From Acinetobacter soli (GTDB lineage: Bacteria > Pseudomonadota > Gammaproteobacteria > Pseudomonadales > Moraxellaceae), in assembly GCF_000760595.1 (NCBI RefSeq), contig NZ_BBNM01000002.1:372001-436000 (forward strand): a DNA stretch of 64,000 bases, read 5' to 3'. The position numbers were made by a program, and so were the translations under genes. Positions within the stretch are counted from its first letter, which is position 1. Each line of letters begins with the position of its first letter. The notes beneath the pieces are model-generated. The model worked only from the letters and a program-made list of their open reading frames with translations, was not told the origin of the DNA and ran no database searches. Below are positions 43,335-53,710 of this stretch, in pieces.

Positions 43335-43583
43335 ATGATGTCTGAAGCTTTGGTTAATCGACTGGTCGAATTTGCCGAATCGGGGAATCAACAAAAAATC
43401 TGTATAGATGGTCAAAGCTATCAAGGCTGGATCATGGAAATTACAGAGGATGCCCTCTTGATCAGTACTGGCTATGCCGATAAATCAGGTCAGGATTTCT
43501 GGATCAAGTTTGAAAACTTAGAACGCGCAGAATTATATTATTGGGACACATCGTCCGATCAGTGGACGCGTTTTACATTATAA
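43335..43583 (+). CDS. Hypothetical protein, 82 residues
   Basis: Small acidic protein 8 bp after the M23 gene, unlike any family I recognise. It has several beta-strand-like stretches (QKICIDGQSYQGWIMEITEDALLIST) and aromatic residues at the end (LYYWDTSSDQWTRF). The ORF is well placed and has the codon style of its neighbours, so it is likely real. Confidence 0.7.
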   Translation: MMSEALVNRLVEFAESGNQQKICIDGQSYQGWIMEITEDALLISTGYADKSGQDFWIKFENLERAELYYWDTSSDQWTRFTL

Positions 43584-43617
43584 CAATAGATTAAGATTTA
43601 ATTTCAAGGAGCATAAG

Positions 43618-44172
43618 ATGAGTGTTCGGCGCTGTGGCTGGTGTTCTACAGATCCTGTGTATATGGCTTATCACGATCATGAGTGGGGTAAACCCGAACA
43701 TGATGAAGCCAAACTCTTTGAAATGTTATGCCTCGAAGGTCAACAAGCTGGGCTTTCGTGGATCACGGTGTTAAAAAAGCGAGAAGCTTATAGACAACAT
43801 TTTTTTCAGCATTCCATTGAAGAAATTGCCAAGTTCACAAATGACCAACTGGAACTCAAATTAGAGGATAAAGGCTTGATCCGACACATCGGCAAGCTCA
43901 AAGCCATTCGTGATAATGCGATTGCTTGGCAATCACTTAAACATCAGACACAGGATGTTTCAACATGGTTATGGGAAAAGGTGCAGCATCAACCAATACT
44001 TAATGATGTACAAGATTATCGGCAAGCCCCGGCTCAAACAGAGCTCAGTGTCCAGTTGTCTAAACAACTTAAAAAACTTGGATTCAAATTTGTAGGACCC
44101 ACGACCTGTTATGCATTTATGCAGGCTGTAGGCATGGTGAATGATCATGAAGATGATTGTTCGTTTAAATGA
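43618..44172 (+). CDS. tag: DNA-3-methyladenine glycosylase I
   Basis: Removes 3-methyladenine from alkylated DNA, 184 residues. Signatures: RCGWCSTDPVYMAYHDHEWG at the N-terminus (zinc cysteines), FEMLCLEGQQAGLSWITVLKKREAYR with the catalytic Glu, and the C-terminal GFKFVGPTTCYAFMQAVGMVNDH with zinc-ligand Cys and His. RBS AAGGAG is well placed. Confidence 0.97.
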   Translation: MSVRRCGWCSTDPVYMAYHDHEWGKPEHDEAKLFEMLCLEGQQAGLSWITVLKKREAYRQHFFQHSIEEIAKFTNDQLELKLEDKGLIRHIGKLKAIRDNAIAWQSLKHQTQDVSTWLWEKVQHQPILNDVQDYRQAPAQTELSVQLSKQLKKLGFKFVGPTTCYAFMQAVGMVNDHEDDCSFK

Positions 44173-44195
44173 GTCAAGCATTAAGGATGTCAATC

Positions 44196-45218
44196 ATGAG
44201 CAGTAATGAAATTCAAGCTTACGCCGCAATGAAAGCTGGCGAAGCACTCGTGCCGTATACATTTGATGCCGGTGAACTATTGCCCCATCAGGTAGAAGTC
44301 AAAGTCGAATATTGTGGGCTGTGCCATTCCGATGTTTCGGTCATCAACAATGAGTGGCATTCTTCAGTTTATCCGGTGGTAGCAGGTCACGAAGTCATTG
44401 GTACCATTACGCAGCTTGGCAGCGAAGCCAAAGGGCTCAAACTGGGTCAACGTGTCGGGATTGGCTGGACGGCAGAAAGCTGCCAGGCCTGTGATCAGTG
44501 TATCAGTGGTCAGCAGGTCTTGTGTACTGGTGAAAATACCGCAACCATTGTTGGCCATGCGGGTGGCTTTGCCAATAAAGTCCGTGCTGGCTGGCAATGG
44601 GTCATTCCCTTACCAGACGAACTTGATCCAACCAGTGCCGGGCCACTGTTGTGCGGTGGAATTACCGTGTTTGACCCCATATTAAAACATCAGATTCAAG
44701 CCATTCACCACGTTGCCGTGATTGGGATTGGCGGACTGGGTCATATGGCCATCAAGCTGCTAAAAGCATGGGGCTGCGAAATTACTGCGTTTAGTTCAAA
44801 TCCAAGTAAAACCGACGAACTCAAAGCCATGGGTGCCGATCACGTGGTCAATAGCCGTGATGATGCCGAGATTAAATCGCAACAAGGTAAATTTGATTTA
44901 CTGCTGAGTACGGTCAATGTGCCTTTAAACTGGAATGCGTATCTAAACACATTGGCACCTAATGGTACTTTCCACTTTTTGGGTGTGGTGATGGAGCCGA
45001 TTCCTGTACCTGTCGGTGCACTACTTGGAGGTGCTAAATCACTAACCGCCTCGCCTACTGGCTCGCCTGCTGCCTTACGCAAGCTGCTCGAATTTGCTGC
45101 CCGCAAAAATATCGCGCCGCAAATCGAGATGTATCCTATGTCGAAGCTCAATGATGCGCTTGAGCGTCTACACTCGGGCAAGGCACGTTATCGAATTGTG
45201 CTCCAAGCCGATTTTTAA
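44196..45218 (+). CDS. Zinc-dependent alcohol/aldehyde dehydrogenase
   Basis: Medium-chain alcohol dehydrogenase of about 340 residues, similar to the YahK/AdhC type that reduces aldehydes with NADPH. Catalytic zinc region CGLCHSD and GHEVIG; structural zinc C-x2-C-x2-C-x7-C in SCQACDQCISGQQVLC; nucleotide-binding GIGGLGHMAIKL. ATG 44196 is preferred (MSSNEIQAY), since the first in-frame ATG (44169) overlaps the tag stop and AAGGA precedes 44196. Confidence 0.93.
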   Translation: MSSNEIQAYAAMKAGEALVPYTFDAGELLPHQVEVKVEYCGLCHSDVSVINNEWHSSVYPVVAGHEVIGTITQLGSEAKGLKLGQRVGIGWTAESCQACDQCISGQQVLCTGENTATIVGHAGGFANKVRAGWQWVIPLPDELDPTSAGPLLCGGITVFDPILKHQIQAIHHVAVIGIGGLGHMAIKLLKAWGCEITAFSSNPSKTDELKAMGADHVVNSRDDAEIKSQQGKFDLLLSTVNVPLNWNAYLNTLAPNGTFHFLGVVMEPIPVPVGALLGGAKSLTASPTGSPAALRKLLEFAARKNIAPQIEMYPMSKLNDALERLHSGKARYRIVLQADF

Positions 45219-45230
45219 TCTGCTCGCGTA

Positions 45231-45262
45231 AATCTGGTGATCGCTTGTGATCGCCAGATTTT
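45231..45262. terminator. Bidirectional terminator between convergent genes
   Basis: Stem AATCTGGTGATC / GATCGCCAGATT with one G-T pair and a short loop, between the alcohol dehydrogenase and the regulator gene ends. Confidence 0.65.
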
Positions 45263-46673
45263 AACCATGCTGTTTCACCCAATCTGCCAAAAAGATAATC
45301 GCTGCATGATAGTCACGCCGCAAAGCGTGTCCCACACTCAGCCGGATAAAATGTCCATAACGCTGATCTTCACCAAATACCGTACCCGGAACAATATTGA
45401 TGCCGTGTTGCTGGGCAACCTCGTATAACGTCATACTATTGATTGTTTCGGGTAGCTCAAGCCATAAGGCATAGCCCCCTTGAGGCTGACTCAAACCAAT
45501 GCTTAAAGGCGCAAATGCATTTAAAATCGCGTCTCGATAGGCTTCGACCTGTTGAAGCAAACGTGGATATAACTGATTCAGATGCGCACGGTAGGCACGA
45601 CTAAAAATAAAATCGGCCAGCGCCAGTTGCAATGGTGTATTCACAATCATGTTGTGTGAAAGAAACTGTGGACGCATGGATTCGAGCTGTGCCCCGATAC
45701 AAAACCAGCCGATTCTATACGCGCTCGATAATGATTTTGACACCGAACTGACCCAGACCACATACCCTGCCTCGTCCCAGTGTTTGATTGGTCGCGGGCG
45801 CTGCCCGTTGTGACTGCATTCGGCGTAGATATCATCTTCTAAAATAATACATTCATAACGTGCCGCTAACTGCGCAATGGTCTGCTTATCCTGATCGGCC
45901 AAACAATAGCCCAAGGGATTTTGGTAATTGGCCGTGAGCAAACACAATTTCGGCCGATGCTGCTGCATGGCCTGTTCAAGGCGTAATAGATCAATGCCGC
46001 TATGGTCTGCTGGAATCTCGATAATATGTCGATTTAAACCCGCCAGCATTTGCAGCTGTCCGTTAAAAGTCGGCGTTGGAATCAGGACACTATCGCCTTC
46101 ACGACTTAACTGCTGAATCAATAACGACAATGCCGGCATACACCCATTGGTGATAAAGATATCACTGGGTGCCACATAAATGCCGTCTTCACGCCAGTGT
46201 TCACTTAGTGCCTGACGTAAGCGCAAATGGCCCTGTTTTTCACAATACAAAAAATCTTCAGGTTTACAATATTTCAATGCGCGTTGTATCGAGCGACGCA
46301 AGCCATCGATTGGCACCAGCTCAGGGCTAAGCTGAATGGCACCAAAGGGAATCAAATGATTTTGAATAGAGGCTTCCTGAATCTGATTTTGTAACATCAG
46401 ATTGGAAACCTCACGTGGCATCGATTCAAATTCAGGGCTGACGGGTAAACGACTCAACCCACTTCTGGGTTTGACAAAATAGCCCGATTTTGGACGGACA
46501 TAGATCAACCCCTGCGCCTCAAGCCATTCATAACAACTTTTTGCAGTGCTGACACTCACATGATGCTGGGCTGCAAAATCACGCAAAGAACTTAACTTCT
46601 GCTGCGGCAATAACTGTTGCTGATAAATTTTATGTGCAATCTGCTGTGCCAAGCGCTGATAGTGAAAGGCCAT
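45261..46673 (-). CDS. MocR-type GntR regulator with aminotransferase domain
   Basis: Transcription factor of 470 residues: GntR winged helix at residues 1 to about 70 (QQLLPQQKLSSLRDFAAQHHVSVSTAKSCYEWL) and a fold-type I PLP domain from about 100, with the PLP Lys in SSVSKSLSSAYRIGW and the aminotransferase motif ANYQNPLGYCL. MocR proteins use PLP as an effector co-factor. The target is unknown; the convergent alcohol dehydrogenase is an unlikely candidate because of the orientation. Confidence 0.93.
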   Translation of the reverse strand: MAFHYQRLAQQIAHKIYQQQLLPQQKLSSLRDFAAQHHVSVSTAKSCYEWLEAQGLIYVRPKSGYFVKPRSGLSRLPVSPEFESMPREVSNLMLQNQIQEASIQNHLIPFGAIQLSPELVPIDGLRRSIQRALKYCKPEDFLYCEKQGHLRLRQALSEHWREDGIYVAPSDIFITNGCMPALSLLIQQLSREGDSVLIPTPTFNGQLQMLAGLNRHIIEIPADHSGIDLLRLEQAMQQHRPKLCLLTANYQNPLGYCLADQDKQTIAQLAARYECIILEDDIYAECSHNGQRPRPIKHWDEAGYVVWVSSVSKSLSSAYRIGWFCIGAQLESMRPQFLSHNMIVNTPLQLALADFIFSRAYRAHLNQLYPRLLQQVEAYRDAILNAFAPLSIGLSQPQGGYALWLELPETINSMTLYEVAQQHGINIVPGTVFGEDQRYGHFIRLSVGHALRRDYHAAIIFLADWVKQHG

Positions 46674-46763
46674 ATCTGTACCGCTTTTTTATAAAAATCT
46701 GTATCTGTATTGATCCATACAAACCGATTAACCTCTAAAAAGCAACATATATGAGATAACACC

Positions 46764-47123
46764 ATGAAAAAATTAGGATTTATATTTACATTTATATTCC
46801 TGTTGAGCGCCTGTCATCCGCTCGATGAGAAACAGCAGCAGCAAGATTATATTTGTCAGAGTATGATTCAGGGCTATCTTAAAATGCAGCAACTGTATGA
46901 TTTTCGACTCTGGCAGCGCGAGTCGCATACTCCCAACCAGATCCGCTATCAGTATCGTCCAGCCAGTGAGCATGGCATGCTGATCGGCACATTAAAAACC
47001 GAGCAATTGGTGTTTGAATGCAGCCAGAATCAAAATCTGTTTCGTATACAGCGCCCCAACGAACATGCATCCTTATTGCAGGTTCAGCTTCCAAGTGCCA
47101 CACAATCATTCATCTGGCGTTGA
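46764..47123 (+). CDS. Small hypothetical lipoprotein
   Basis: A 119-residue protein with a signal peptide and lipobox LLSAC at residues 14-18, then a Gln-rich stretch. No recognised family. It is divergent from the MocR gene and its end overlaps the convergent LysR gene. Confidence 0.7.
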   Translation: MKKLGFIFTFIFLLSACHPLDEKQQQQDYICQSMIQGYLKMQQLYDFRLWQRESHTPNQIRYQYRPASEHGMLIGTLKTEQLVFECSQNQNLFRIQRPNEHASLLQVQLPSATQSFIWR

Positions 47124-48011
47124 AAATTGATCTTTTAGCTCATCGGCCAAAAAGTCGATGAATAAGCGGATGCGGTTTGGCAAGTGCTTTTGCTGATAGT
47201 ACACCGCATGAATATGCTGAAGCTGGCACTCAATTTGATCTTCAAACAATGCCACCAGTCGGCCTGCTTGTAGGTCTTGCCAGATCTCGAACTCAGATAA
47301 ACGTGCAATGCCGTGGCCACTCAATGCCAGCTGACGGACAGTTTCACCACTGGAGGCAGTAATTTTAGGTTCAATCCTGTAATACTCCTCACCCACCTTG
47401 AGGGGCCATGTATTTAAATATACCGGACGGCTAAAGCCAATGGTCTGATGCGTATTCAGTTCATGTGAATGTCGGGGATGCCCATGTTCGGCCAGATATT
47501 CAGGACTGGCCACAATATAAAGCCGGCTTTTGCAGATCAGGCGTGCATGCAAACTGGAGTCATGCAATGCGCCAAAACGAATCGCAACATCTGTTTTGTG
47601 TTCAAGTAGATCAATCACCTGATCGTTGTTATTGAGTTCGATCTCGATGTTGGGATAGCGCTGCATGAATTTTTTCATTAAGGGTGCAATCACGTGCAGC
47701 ACAAACGGTGTGGCCGAATCGACGCGAAGCTGTCCCGAGGTATCACTGTCCGATTTTAACAGTGCCTCTTCGGCATCTGACAGATCGGCCAAAATCGTCC
47801 GTGCCCGTACCAAAAATAAACTGCCCTCTTGAGTGAGTTTAATTTTACGCGTGGTTCGTTCTAGTAAGGTCACATTGAGTTTTTTTTCAAGCCGGTTAAG
47901 TGCACGGCTAATACCCGATGGCGTTTGATTGAGTTGCTCTGCAGCCGATACAATCGATCCGGCATCGACAATACGAATAAACGCAACTAGCTCTTCTAGG
48001 GTCGATTTCAT
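47106..48011 (-). CDS. LysR-family transcriptional regulator
   Basis: A 301-residue LysR protein with the N-terminal helix-turn-helix (SIVSAAEQLNQTPSGISRALNRLEKKLNVTLLERTTRKIKLT) and a substrate-binding domain. It lies divergent from dkgB and the following MFS gene with about 140 bp between, where its operator is expected, so it probably controls those two genes. The inducer is unknown. Confidence 0.93.
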   Translation of the reverse strand: MKSTLEELVAFIRIVDAGSIVSAAEQLNQTPSGISRALNRLEKKLNVTLLERTTRKIKLTQEGSLFLVRARTILADLSDAEEALLKSDSDTSGQLRVDSATPFVLHVIAPLMKKFMQRYPNIEIELNNNDQVIDLLEHKTDVAIRFGALHDSSLHARLICKSRLYIVASPEYLAEHGHPRHSHELNTHQTIGFSRPVYLNTWPLKVGEEYYRIEPKITASSGETVRQLALSGHGIARLSEFEIWQDLQAGRLVALFEDQIECQLQHIHAVYYQQKHLPNRIRLFIDFLADELKDQFSTPDE

Positions 48012-48152
48012 ATCTAGATCATGATTCTTGACAAATACTCAATGATATTTTGCGTATTGCAGTATTTTTTCGCAACAATTATCACCGCAGAATAATCATC
48101 ATTGTTTTAAATTCTTGCTCGCAGTCCGCGGGCGTAAAAAATAGGTACGCAT

Positions 48153-48956
48153 ATGATTCTTCCTGCATTTGGTTTAGGTACGTTTCGTTTAAAAGATCAG
48201 GTGGTGGTGGATGCGGTGAAAACCGCCTTAGAGGTCGGTTATCGCGCCATCGATACAGCCCAGATTTATGACAACGAAGCCGAAGTAGGTCAAGCCATTC
48301 AAGCCAGCGGTGTGGCACGTGACCAGTTATTTTTAACCACTAAAATCTGGGTCAGCAATCTGAACGAACAAGATTTAATCCCCAGCTTAAAAGACAGCTT
48401 GGTGAAACTCAAAACCGACGCTGTGAATTTAACCTTGGTGCATTGGCCTGCGCCACAAAAAAACATTGATCTGGTGGCTGTCATGCAGCTATTGATGCAG
48501 GCCAAACAGCAAGGCTTGACCCAGCATATCGGAATTTCAAATTTTAATATCGCACAAACGCAACTGGCAATCGATACGGTCGGTGCAGAGCACATTGCCA
48601 CCAACCAGATCGAACTGAGTCCGTATCTGCAAAATGCCAAACTGGTTGATATGCTCAAACAGCATGAGATTGACGTTACCTCCTACATGACACTGGCCTA
48701 CGGCAAAGTCTTGCAAGATCCCGTACTCAAGGCCATTGCGGCCCAGCATCAGGCCAGTACCGCTCAAATTGCACTGGCATGGGCGTTACAACGCGGTTTT
48801 GCCGTCATTCCGTCATCGACCCAGCGTGAACATCTGATTCAAAATCTGCAAGCACAGCAGATTCAGCTCAGTGCAGATGACATGCAACAGATAGCAGCGC
48901 TTGAGCGTAACGGTCGAGAGGTCAATCCGGCTGAACTTGCTCCTGAGTGGGACTGA
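48153..48956 (+). CDS. dkgB: Aldo/keto reductase, DkgB-like
   Basis: NADPH-dependent reductase of 267 residues, the length of E. coli DkgB (2,5-diketo-D-gluconate reductase B, also a methylglyoxal reductase). The tetrad is visible: Asp and Tyr in [10 protein letters not shown], Lys in TTKIWV, His in LVHWPAP. It lies 9 bp before the MFS gene and opposite the LysR gene, forming a small inducible unit. Confidence 0.9.
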   Translation: MILPAFGLGTFRLKDQVVVDAVKTALEVGYRAIDTAQIYDNEAEVGQAIQASGVARDQLFLTTKIWVSNLNEQDLIPSLKDSLVKLKTDAVNLTLVHWPAPQKNIDLVAVMQLLMQAKQQGLTQHIGISNFNIAQTQLAIDTVGAEHIATNQIELSPYLQNAKLVDMLKQHEIDVTSYMTLAYGKVLQDPVLKAIAAQHQASTAQIALAWALQRGFAVIPSSTQREHLIQNLQAQQIQLSADDMQQIAALERNGREVNPAELAPEWD

Positions 48957-48965
48957 GATTAGGCC

Positions 48966-50144
48966 ATGAAACTGAACTTTCCTCTGCTCGCCTTGGCGAT
49001 TGGTGCGTTTGCCATTGGAACCACCGAATTTTCACCAATGGGCTTATTGCCCAATATCGCCAGTGATTTACAGATCAGTATTCCGACAGCGGGAATGTTG
49101 ATTACAGGATACGCCTTGGGCGTTATGCTCGGTGCACCGATCATGACACTTTGGCTGGGGCATGTGCCACGGCGCAAGGCGTTAATCTTACTGATGACAC
49201 TGTTTACCGTGGGCAATATTTTAGCGGCACTGGCACCGAATTACTGGAGCCTGATGGCCGCACGCCTCATCACCAGTCTCAATCATGGCGCATTTTTCGG
49301 CATTGGTTCGGTGGTGGCGGCCAGTGTGGTTCCCGTACACAAACAGGCCAGTGCCGTAGCGGCCATGTTTATGGGCCTGACCATTGCCAATATTGGGGGA
49401 GTTCCTCTGGCCACATGGCTCGGTCAGACAATTGGTTGGCGAATGGCATTTTTAAGTATTTCGGGACTGGGGCTACTGACCATGATCTCGTTGTATCAAG
49501 CCTTGCCACAGGGGCAGTCGGGTCAACGTCCGAATATTCGAGCAGAACTAAAGGTGCTGACCCGGTTTCCCGTCTTGATGGCACTGCTGACCACGGTATT
49601 GGGCTCTGGTGCGATGTTTAGCCTCTACACCTATATTGCACCAAGTTTGCATCGCTTTAACGATGCAACACCGAGCTTTGTAACGCTGATGCTGGTTCTA
49701 ATCGGGATTGGATTTTCGATTGGCAATCACTTGGGAGGCAGATTGGCGGATCTCGCTTTAAATGCAACGCTGATTGGTTTCTTATCGATGGTAATCGTGA
49801 TGATGTTACTCTTTCCATGGTTGGCGCAAACACAACTGGGCGCAGCGATTGCCGTGATTCTCTGGGGCATTGCCACTTTTGGTCTGGTTCCTCCGGTCCA
49901 AATGCGCGTCATGAAAATTGCACATGAGGCGCCCGGGCTGGCATCATCGATTAATGTGGGTGCATTTAATTTAGGCAATGCACTGGGTGCCGCGGCAGGT
50001 GGCTGGGTCTTGAGTCAGCAGCTCGGTTATGCGGCCGTCTCCTACACCGGCGCTGGTTTAGCCGGATTAGGGTTACTGCTGGTACTGCTGCAAATGCGAG
50101 TGGCACAGACCGCGCATTCTCATGCCAAACCGTGCACCGACTAA
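48966..50144 (+). CDS. MFS transporter, AraJ-like
   Basis: Major facilitator of 392 residues with about 12 membrane segments and the loop GHVPRRKALI between helices 2 and 3. It resembles sugar/drug efflux carriers of the AraJ/DHA1 group. It is 9 bp after dkgB and ends at a clear terminator, so it is likely exported under the same LysR control. The substrate is unknown. Confidence 0.92.
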   Translation: MKLNFPLLALAIGAFAIGTTEFSPMGLLPNIASDLQISIPTAGMLITGYALGVMLGAPIMTLWLGHVPRRKALILLMTLFTVGNILAALAPNYWSLMAARLITSLNHGAFFGIGSVVAASVVPVHKQASAVAAMFMGLTIANIGGVPLATWLGQTIGWRMAFLSISGLGLLTMISLYQALPQGQSGQRPNIRAELKVLTRFPVLMALLTTVLGSGAMFSLYTYIAPSLHRFNDATPSFVTLMLVLIGIGFSIGNHLGGRLADLALNATLIGFLSMVIVMMLLFPWLAQTQLGAAIAVILWGIATFGLVPPVQMRVMKIAHEAPGLASSINVGAFNLGNALGAAAGGWVLSQQLGYAAVSYTGAGLAGLGLLLVLLQMRVAQTAHSHAKPCTD

Positions 50145-50148
50145 ATTT

Positions 50149-50173
50149 AAGCGTCCTCAGGGACGCTTTTTTA
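50149..50173 (+). terminator. Terminator after the MFS gene
   Basis: Stem AAGCGTCC / GGACGCTT with a short TCAG loop and a T run. Confidence 0.9.
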
Positions 50174-50192
50174 TTGCTTTACCTTTATTGCT

Positions 50193-50840
50193 TTATTTTA
50201 ACACGTCGGGTAAATAGACATTCGATACTGTGGACTGTGCCAGCTCTGTTTTCATTTTCATCAGCATTTGATAGGGCTGCTGCTCGACAAACATATTCAC
50301 AAAACTCAGCGGAATACTTCCCGCAGGGTCGGCATAACCCGACGTGGTGACCTTTACTTTCTGCGCACCTAACTTTTGAAACGTCCAGTCTCCGACATAG
50401 TGATGTATGCGAATTCGGCCCGGCTGTTCGGGATATCCACCAGACAAGGCCATATTTCGAATCACGATACGGCCTGTCGCATCCTTACTCAAACTACTTT
50501 TCACCACCACATCACGATCTTTTAGCGGAAAAGGAAAATCGAGCACCATATACAGTACAAACTCGCCCTTCTTGTCGTCTCTCGACAAAATCTTGGTATC
50601 CCCCATATAAGGCACCCACTCTGGCGCACGAGCGACATCAAGTACCAAACTGACCGCCCGCTCAAGCGGCACATCATAGGTGGTTTCTGCCTTGTATTGA
50701 ATCACCGGATTGGCCTCTGAACGATAGGTCCAGACCTTGATATTGTTGCGAACAAGGCTCAGTTTTTCGTTGGCAGGCGCACTTTGGGCAGATGTGGTCA
50801 ATGTGAGCAGCAAGGCCAAAAGCCATGATTTTTTTTTCAT
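50193..50840 (-). CDS. Secreted START-domain lipid-binding protein
   Basis: A 215-residue protein with a signal peptide (MKKKSWLLALLLTLTTSAQS) followed by a START/Bet v1-type fold: VPLERAVSLVLDVARAPEWVPYMGDTKIL, LDFPFPLKDRDVVVKSSL and the strand TTSGYADPAGSIPLSFVNMFV. Such proteins bind hydrophobic ligands in the periplasm; the ligand is unknown. ATG 50840 is the start; the longer frame adds residues before the signal. Confidence 0.85.
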   Translation of the reverse strand: MKKKSWLLALLLTLTTSAQSAPANEKLSLVRNNIKVWTYRSEANPVIQYKAETTYDVPLERAVSLVLDVARAPEWVPYMGDTKILSRDDKKGEFVLYMVLDFPFPLKDRDVVVKSSLSKDATGRIVIRNMALSGGYPEQPGRIRIHHYVGDWTFQKLGAQKVKVTTSGYADPAGSIPLSFVNMFVEQQPYQMLMKMKTELAQSTVSNVYLPDVLK

Positions 50841-51039
50841 ATTGTTCTCATTATTTATGCCATACCGAGCAAGTTCGAGCAGTATCATTGGGTTGCACCA
50901 AAGCCAATTGCTTGACGCGGCTCAACGACAGACTTTATAGGTGGCAGCGCCTTATGGGTATTCGGTCATTTTTTATTTTAAGGCCAAATCGCCTCAATGT
51001 GAGACGATTTGATTTATTAAGAAGAATAAGAATGAAGCT

Positions 51040-51885
<846 letters not shown>

Positions 51886-51942
51886 TCAAACGTTGCAGCC
51901 TACTATATCAAAACTCAGGCAGTGCGCTAAAAAAATCGCCAT

Positions 51943-51970
51943 AAAAAAACCTGCCGAAGCAGGTTTTTTT
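51943..51970 (-). terminator. Terminator after dnaJ with UUCG loop
   Basis: On the minus strand AACCTGC-TTCG-GCAGGTT, the very stable UUCG tetraloop, followed by a T run. Confidence 0.9.
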
Positions 51971-51979
51971 CAGTATCAC

Positions 51980-53098
51980 TTAATCGAACAAACGGTCGAG
52001 AAAGGATTTTTTCTTAGGTGAAGAACCGTGATCGTCTCCATCCAAGCTGGCTTGCAATTCTTTTAACAGTTCACGCTGACGGCTGGTCAAGTTTACTGGT
52101 GTTTCAACCACAATACGGCAAAGCAAATCACCGACCATGCTGCTACGCACTGGACGTACGCCTTTACCGCGCAAGCGGAACAGTTTGCCAGTTTGCGTGC
52201 CTTCTGGAATCTTTAAACTCACGCGGCCTTCAAGCGTTGGAATTTCAATCTCTTTACCCAATGCAGCATCTGCAATGCTGACCGGCACATCCATATATAG
52301 GTCTGCACCATCACGCTGAAAGATTTCATGCTCGCGTACCACTACTTCGACGTAAAGATCGCCAGACTGGCCATCACGTACCGCTTCGCCTTTACCGCTT
52401 AAACGTACACGGTCGCCGTTGTCTACGCCAGCAGGAATGGTCACTTCCAAAGTTTGCTGACGATCGGCAACGCCTGAACCATGACATGCATTACATGGAT
52501 TTTTAATAATTTTACCTTGGCCACGACAGGTGCCACAGGTTTGCTGAACCGAGAAAAAGCCTTGCTGCATACGTACCTGACCCGAGCCATGACAGGTTCG
52601 GCAGGTTTCAACATCATTCGGATTTTTCGAGCCTTTACCGTCACACACCTCACACGGTGCTGGTGCAGTAAAGGTAATGGTTTTCTTCACGCCACGAACC
52701 GCTTCTTCAAGCGTAAGTTCCATGACGTAGCGCAGGTCTGAGCCACGGCGTTGACGCTGTTGCTGACGACCACCGCCGCCACCGAAGGCACCACCAAAAA
52801 TATCGCCAAACTGACTAAAAATGTCTTCTGCGCTAAATCCGCCGAAACCACCGCCGCCGCCGCCAAAACCGCCTTCAAATGCATTATGACCCATACGGTC
52901 GTACATGCTGCGCTTTTCAGCATCGGACAGTACTTCGTATGCTTCAGAAGCTTCTTTAAACTTTTCTTCTGCTTCGTGGTTATCGGGGTTACGGTCCGGG
53001 TGATACTTCATCGCCAACTTACGGTAGGCTTTTTTGATCTCATCATCACCTGCGGTTTTCGAAACGCCTAAAACCTCATAATAATCTCGTTTAGCCAT
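51980..53098 (-). CDS. dnaJ: Chaperone DnaJ
   Basis: Hsp40 partner of DnaK, 372 residues. Domains: J-domain with HPD ([11 protein letters not shown]), Gly/Phe-rich region (about 75-105), zinc domain with four CxxCxGxG motifs ([32 protein letters not shown]) and the C-terminal substrate domains. It is not next to dnaK here, which is common in Acinetobacter. A short C-terminal tail rich in basic residues ends LDRLFD. Confidence 0.98.
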   Translation of the reverse strand: MAKRDYYEVLGVSKTAGDDEIKKAYRKLAMKYHPDRNPDNHEAEEKFKEASEAYEVLSDAEKRSMYDRMGHNAFEGGFGGGGGGFGGFSAEDIFSQFGDIFGGAFGGGGGRQQQRQRRGSDLRYVMELTLEEAVRGVKKTITFTAPAPCEVCDGKGSKNPNDVETCRTCHGSGQVRMQQGFFSVQQTCGTCRGQGKIIKNPCNACHGSGVADRQQTLEVTIPAGVDNGDRVRLSGKGEAVRDGQSGDLYVEVVVREHEIFQRDGADLYMDVPVSIADAALGKEIEIPTLEGRVSLKIPEGTQTGKLFRLRGKGVRPVRSSMVGDLLCRIVVETPVNLTSRQRELLKELQASLDGDDHGSSPKKKSFLDRLFD

Positions 53099-53200
53099 GA
53101 CTGGCGATGCTCCTCACGGAATTTATTTAATACCTGATTGCGATTAAATTGGGGGCGTGCGTCATGATTACAAGGGAGATTGCAAAAAAAAATAACGGTT

Positions 53201-53578
53201 TTAAAAAACCGCTTTCTTTTTTAAATACTTAGACATGCCTTTAATCAATGCATTGAGCAAATACAGCCAGGCAATCGCAGCAAAAATCACACCGGCAATG
53301 GTCAACGCGGTAACCCAGAGTGCGCTGTTCCATGCAAAGAAAATCAGGGGAATAAACCAAAGCGAGGCAAATAAGGTCATGAGCAGAAATAACACGGTAC
53401 TGTGCATGATCCAGACGCCGTGCGCCTGAATCCAGACTTCTGCATTTTCAACCAGAGCAACTTTTCGAGCCAGAAAATAGGCAACCACTGCTAAAACCAC
53501 ACTTGCCAATGCAAGAAACATACAGACATAAGAAATCGTAATATAACGACGATGCTGTTTTAATTGATCTTGCCCCAT
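53201..53578 (-). CDS. Hypothetical membrane protein
   Basis: A 125-residue protein with about four membrane segments and short loops; basic C-terminus SKYLKKKAVF. It resembles the TM-repeat proteins that pad regions near dnaJ and heat-shock genes, but I recognise no family. Confidence 0.65.
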   Translation of the reverse strand: MGQDQLKQHRRYITISYVCMFLALASVVLAVVAYFLARKVALVENAEVWIQAHGVWIMHSTVLFLLMTLFASLWFIPLIFFAWNSALWVTALTIAGVIFAAIAWLYLLNALIKGMSKYLKKKAVF

Positions 53579-53710
53579 TCGTATCTAACCTCGAATCCAT
53601 TGCATTTTTAGGTTTCATTGCAATGAATGTATGCTCTGTTTTTTTGTGTTAACAATAAGGTGCTACTATATTTGACTTTTCACTATTTCGCACCTTTTAT
53701 TCGCAAAAAA

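Noticed and set aside
46410..46425. TCACGTGG in the MocR gene as a parS site
   Set aside because: Only the core matches; the outer arms do not.
52751..53071. Plus-strand ORF opposite dnaJ
   Set aside because: It is the complement of the Gly-rich and J-domain coding sequence and has no independent support.
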